Source: KBS-96 sp964247975
GTDB taxonomy: Bacteria > Acidobacteriota > Terriglobia > Bryobacterales > Bryobacteraceae
Assembly: GCA_964247975.1 (NCBI GenBank)
Contig: CAXTWH010000001.1
Location: 138,570-202,569, forward strand
Direction of reading: 5' to 3'
DNA: 64,000 nt
Position numbers and translations under genes: made by a program. Position 1 is the stretch's first letter; every line of letters starts with the position of its first letter. Shown here piece by piece: positions 61,043 to 64,000 of the stretch. The notes beneath the pieces are model-generated. The model was not told where the DNA came from and did not search any database. It worked only from the letters and a program-made list of their open reading frames with translations.

Positions 61043-61873
61043 TTAACGTTTTTTCGCCTTACGCGTCACAATCCAGCGGTCAGTACGCTTGTTGTTGCGG
61101 GTTTTGAAGCCGCGAGTCGGTTGGCCCCAGGGAGTCACCGGATGGCGACCGCCGGAAGTTTTCCCTTCACCACCGCCATGCGGATGATCCACCGGGTTCA
61201 TCGTAACGCCGCGATTATGCGGACGGCGACCTTTCCAGCGGGAACGCCCGGCTTTGCCGAGAGAAACGTTTTCATGTTCCAGGTTGCCGACCTGCCCGAT
61301 AGTGGCCATGCAGTCAAGCTGTACCCGGCGCACTTCGCCCGAAGGCAGCTTCAACAACGCAATGCCGCCTTCTTTTGAAACCAATTGGGCCTGCGCACCG
61401 GCGGAACGAGCCATCTGGCCGCCTTTTCCGGGGCGCAGTTCAATGTTATGAACCACGGTGCCAGCCGGAATGTTCTTCAACGGCAGCGCATTGCCCACCA
61501 GAATATCGGCTTCCGGGCCGGAGTTGATGGTGCGGCCCACTTCCAAGCCGATCGGCGACAAGATGTAGCGCTTTTCACCGTCAACATAATGCAGCAAAGC
61601 AATGTGAGCGGTGCGATTCGGATCGTATTCGATTGTGGCAACTACCGCTGGAACACCGTGCTTATCGCGCCGGAAATCAATTTCGCGGTATGACTTTTTG
61701 TGACCGCCGCCCCGGAAACGGCTGGAAGTAAGGCCGCGCGCATCGCGCCCGCCAGTCCGCTTTTTGCCGCTCGTGAGGGACTTTTCCGGATGATCGCGAG
61801 TAATCTCATCGCGCGTCAGGTAGGTTTGGAAGCGCCGGGTCGGAGTAAATGGCTTAAATGATTTAACTGGCAT
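61043..61873 (-). CDS. rplB: 50S ribosomal protein L2 (uL2)
   Basis: 276 residues: SRFRGGGHKKSYREIDFRRDK, GPEADILVGNALPLKNIPAGTVVHNIE and GVTMNPVDHPHGGGEGKTSGGRHPVTPWGQPTRGFKTR, including the conserved His near the peptidyl-transferase region. Confidence 0.98.
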   Translation of the reverse strand: MPVKSFKPFTPTRRFQTYLTRDEITRDHPEKSLTSGKKRTGGRDARGLTSSRFRGGGHKKSYREIDFRRDKHGVPAVVATIEYDPNRTAHIALLHYVDGEKRYILSPIGLEVGRTINSGPEADILVGNALPLKNIPAGTVVHNIELRPGKGGQMARSAGAQAQLVSKEGGIALLKLPSGEVRRVQLDCMATIGQVGNLEHENVSLGKAGRSRWKGRRPHNRGVTMNPVDHPHGGGEGKTSGGRHPVTPWGQPTRGFKTRNNKRTDRWIVTRKAKKR

Positions 61874-61890
61874 GTTGTGTTAGCTCCTGT

Positions 61891-62178
61891 TTACAGTTCC
61901 GCGTATTCGGGAACTTTTTGCCCGGGCTTCAAGCGCACATACGCTTTCTTCCAATCGGACGCGTAGCCGGAAAAGCGTCCACGGCGGCGAAGCTTGCCCA
62001 CTGTATTGGCGGTTCGCACGTCTTCCACTTTGATTTTGAACACGGTTTCCACCGCGTTTCGAATCTCAATTTTATTCGCGTCGGGATGCACTTCAAAGCA
62101 CAGAGTGCGCTCTTGTTCCCGCTTGTCGTGTCCTTTTTCCGTGATGAGTGGACGACGGATCACATCATATACGTTCAT
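61891..62178 (-). CDS. rplW: 50S ribosomal protein L23 (uL23)
   Basis: 95 residues: MNVYDVIRRPLITEKGHDKREQERTLCFEVHPDANKIEIRNAVETVFKIKVEDVRTANTVGKLRR. Docking site for trigger factor and SRP at the tunnel exit. Shares one base with the end of rplD. Confidence 0.98.
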   Translation of the reverse strand: MNVYDVIRRPLITEKGHDKREQERTLCFEVHPDANKIEIRNAVETVFKIKVEDVRTANTVGKLRRRGRFSGYASDWKKAYVRLKPGQKVPEYAEL

Positions 62179-62801
62179 TACGCCAACGCCTCCGAGAGTT
62201 TTCTGGCCGCCGGTTCGCTTAGCAGAACCTGCTTGTGCGCCAGCAGATCATAAACATTCAAATCTTTGGTCGGCACCAGCTTCACCCGTTCCAGATTGCG
62301 TGAGGCCAAAGTCAAGTTGCGGTTTTCCGCCACTTCCACCAGCAGCACCGAACGATCTGCTTCCAGTTTTTGCAGAGTTTGGCTGAAGTTCTTGGTTTTG
62401 TGATCGGCTAACGAAAAAGCCTGCACCACTTTCAATTCGCCGTCGCGCAGTTTTGCCGATAAAGCCGAACGCAGCGCACCCAATACCATTTTGCGGGGCA
62501 ACTTGTACTCGTAGCTGCGCGGTTGCGGACCGTGGACCGTGCCGCCGTGCCGCCATAAAGGCGACCGGATCGAACCCACGCGGGCGCGGCCTGTTCCCTT
62601 CTGCTTCCACAACTTCTTGCCGGAACCGGACACTTCATGCCGCGTTTTGGTCGAGGCAGTGCCAGAGCGCCGGGCGGCGGTATATTGGCGCACCGCTTCA
62701 TAAATCAGCGATTCATTTACTTTGGCTCCGAACACCGCGTCAGCCAACTCCAAGGAGCCTACCACCGCACCGTTCAGATCCACCATCTCTACATTCGGCA
62801 T
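62178..62801 (-). CDS. rplD: 50S ribosomal protein L4 (uL4)
   Basis: 207 residues: RQYTAARRSGTASTKTRHEVSGSGKKLWKQKGTGRARVGSIRSPLWRHGGTVHGPQPRSYEYKLPRK covers the tunnel loop; the C-terminal part (LERVKLVPTKDLNVYDLLAHK) is typical. In some bacteria L4 represses this operon. Confidence 0.98.
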   Translation of the reverse strand: MPNVEMVDLNGAVVGSLELADAVFGAKVNESLIYEAVRQYTAARRSGTASTKTRHEVSGSGKKLWKQKGTGRARVGSIRSPLWRHGGTVHGPQPRSYEYKLPRKMVLGALRSALSAKLRDGELKVVQAFSLADHKTKNFSQTLQKLEADRSVLLVEVAENRNLTLASRNLERVKLVPTKDLNVYDLLAHKQVLLSEPAARKLSEALA

Positions 62802-62866
62802 TCTTTTTAATCCTTCATATTCTTTCCGCAGGCTGCGTTCTTCTTCGGTTGGAAGAACGATGCGTT

Positions 62867-63493
62867 CTACCGCTTTGCCCGCCGCACCATCACGTACCCG
62901 CCGTTGGGTCCGGGAATAGCGCCTTTTACTGCAATCACGTTATCGTCCGTATCCACGCTGACGACCTCCAGATTCCGCACAGTAATCTGGGAGTTTCCGG
63001 TGCGTCCAGCCATTTTCATGCCCGGAAACACGCGGGAAGGAAAGCTGGAAGCGCCAATTGAACCAGCAGCGCGGTGAAACATGGAACCGTGCGTCGCGGG
63101 ACCACCGCGAAAGTGGTGTCGCTTCACCAGACCGGTAAACCCACGGCCTTTGCTCAAACCGACCACATCGACCAGTTCGCGCGGCTTAAATTCTTCCGCT
63201 AACACGCGGTCGCCCGGTTTCAGATCGCCATTTCCATTTTCCAGCCGGAACTCGCGCATGAATTTAACGCCGTCCGCGCCGGACTTTTTCAAATGCCCGA
63301 CCGTTGCCTTGGTTTGTTTCTTTGCGTATTCCACCAGCCCAAGCTGAACCGCGTCGTAGCCGTCGGTAGCCGGCGTTTTCCGTTGGGTGACCACGCACGG
63401 ACCTGCTTTCACAAGCGTGACCGGGACCACCTGGCCCTCTGCGTTAAACACTTGCGTCATGCCGATTTTTTTGCCGAGAATTCCTGGACTCAT
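62867..63493 (-). CDS. rplC: 50S ribosomal protein L3 (uL3)
   Basis: 208 residues: GILGKKIGMTQVFNAEGQVVPVTLVKAGPCVV and GRGFTGLVKRHHFRGGPATHGSMFHRAAGSIGASSFPSRVFPGMKMAGRTGNSQITVRNLEVV, the universal uL3 landmarks. A 65-bp gap precedes rplD. Confidence 0.98.
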   Translation of the reverse strand: MSPGILGKKIGMTQVFNAEGQVVPVTLVKAGPCVVTQRKTPATDGYDAVQLGLVEYAKKQTKATVGHLKKSGADGVKFMREFRLENGNGDLKPGDRVLAEEFKPRELVDVVGLSKGRGFTGLVKRHHFRGGPATHGSMFHRAAGSIGASSFPSRVFPGMKMAGRTGNSQITVRNLEVVSVDTDDNVIAVKGAIPGPNGGYVMVRRAKR

Positions 63494-63529
63494 GTTCCTG
63501 TTACCCTTTGCGTTTTCCTTCGCCGCTTT

Positions 63530-63847
63530 CTACTTTTTTCCGAATGCCTTGATTTCGACGTCCACACCCGCCGGAAGATCGAGCTTCATCAGCGCGTCCA
63601 CTGTGTCCTGGGTCGGTTCGAGAATGTCGAGCAGGCGTTTATGGGTGCGAATTTCAAATTGTTCCCGCGATTTTTTATCCACGTGCGGCGAACGGAGAAC
63701 TGTATAGCGATTCTTCAAAGTCGGCAGCGGAATGGGTCCCGCCACGGCTGCGCCGGTGCGTTTTGCAGTGTCAACGATTTCACCCGTCGATTGATCGAGA
63801 ATACGATGGTCGTACGCCTTTAAGCGGATGCGGATACGTTCTTTCAT
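63530..63847 (-). CDS. rpsJ: 30S ribosomal protein S10 (uS10)
   Basis: 105 residues: MKERIRIRLKAYDHRILDQSTGEIVDTAKRTGAAVAGPIPLPTLKNRYTVLRSPHVDKKSREQFEIRTHKRLLDIL. First gene of the S10 block; also the NusE antitermination factor. It follows the tuf end by 106 bp. Confidence 0.98.
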   Translation of the reverse strand: MKERIRIRLKAYDHRILDQSTGEIVDTAKRTGAAVAGPIPLPTLKNRYTVLRSPHVDKKSREQFEIRTHKRLLDILEPTQDTVDALMKLDLPAGVDVEIKAFGKK

Positions 63848-63900
63848 TTCTTTTCTGTTTACCTGAATTTCGAGCCAGCGAAGAAGACCTCGCTCTAGCT

Positions 63901-63931
63901 GCGCTTCTGAGCAGTTTAAGCTCAGAAGCGC
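63901..63931. other. Perfect hairpin between tuf and rpsJ
   Basis: GCGCTTCTGAGC (63901-63912) and GCTCAGAAGCGC (63920-63931) are perfect 12-bp arms around a 7-base loop. On the operon strand no T-run follows, so it is not a standard terminator there; on the other strand a T-rich stretch follows. It may be an RNA processing or partial attenuation site between tuf and the S10 genes. Confidence 0.6.
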
Positions 63932-63953
63932 AATTTATTTTCTGATTTCCCAC

Positions 63954-64000
63954 TTACTCGACGATATCGGTGACGGTGCCGGCGCCCACGGTGCGTCCGC
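63954..64000 (-). CDS. tuf: Elongation factor Tu, last 15 residues (5' part outside window)
   Basis: The reverse strand ends in GRTVGAGTVTDIVE and TAA, the invariant C-terminus of EF-Tu. Only this end lies in the window. Placement directly before rpsJ is the usual str/S10 junction. Confidence 0.92.
   Translation of the reverse strand, partial: GRTVGAGTVTDIVE

Overview
This 64 kb window looks like chromosome of an Acidobacteriota, probably the Bryobacter/Solibacter side. That placement is an inference from gene content: a large Oar-type TonB receptor with a carboxypeptidase-like N-terminal domain, a PadR regulator paired with an 889-residue MacB/FtsX-type duplicated permease, big secreted proteins of unknown function, an adenosylcobalamin-dependent ribonucleotide reductase, and an uninterrupted S10-spc-alpha ribosomal block. 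No 16S rRNA is present to confirm it. No CRISPR array, rRNA or prophage was seen.

Layout. 1-4.4 kb: minus-strand operon DUF2760 - Hsp70 - Hsp70, the last running off the left edge. 4.7-5.1 kb: a tiny lysine/alanine-rich histone H1-like gene and a tRNA with CAT anticodon. 5.1-7.8 kb: sugar transporter and Tat-exported enolase-superfamily dehydratase. 7.9-9.0 kb: a roughly 1 kb island with a PIN-domain toxin-like gene, bounded by the initiator tRNA and a partial copy of its 3' part. 9.1-9.7 kb: ruined M1 aminopeptidase gene. 9.8-17.2 kb (minus): NIPSNAP protein, membrane protein plus winged-helix regulator, the operon ATP-grasp - Alpha-E - transglutaminase, a DinB/YfiT protein and an exported hydrolase.

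17.2-22.2 kb (plus): alpha-L-rhamnosidase and L-rhamnose isomerase (release, then isomerisation, of rhamnose) and an exported HExxH protein with repeats. 22.2-22.9 kb is a scar holding an IS5-type transposase remnant. 22.9-26.9 kb: an exported Nif3-like protein, and nrdJ behind NrdR-box-like sequences. 27-33.8 kb (plus): polysaccharide cluster of heparinase II/III-like protein, asparagine synthase-like amidotransferase, glycosyltransferase and a Wzm/Wzt ABC exporter with a carbohydrate-binding tail. 33.9-38.8 kb: two translationally coupled secreted proteins of unknown function. 39-42 kb: permease plus PadR with a clear promoter/operator. 42-43.3 kb: AlgD-like nucleotide-sugar dehydrogenase. 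43.3-47.4 kb: small exported protein and TonB receptor.

47.5-64 kb (minus): the complete order rpsJ, rplC, rplD, rplW, rplB, rpsS, rplV, rpsC, rplP, rpmC, rpsQ, rplN, rplX, rplE, rpsN, rpsH, rplF, rplR, rpsE, rpmD, rplO, secY, adk, map, infA, rpmJ, rpsM, rpsK, rpsD, rpoA, rplQ, closed by a strong terminator, with the last codons of tuf at the right edge. The most unusual items are the tRNA-bounded toxin island, the RGG-rich tail on ribosomal protein S3, the coupled giant secreted pair, the exported Nif3-like protein, and the directly readable NrdR and PadR control sites.
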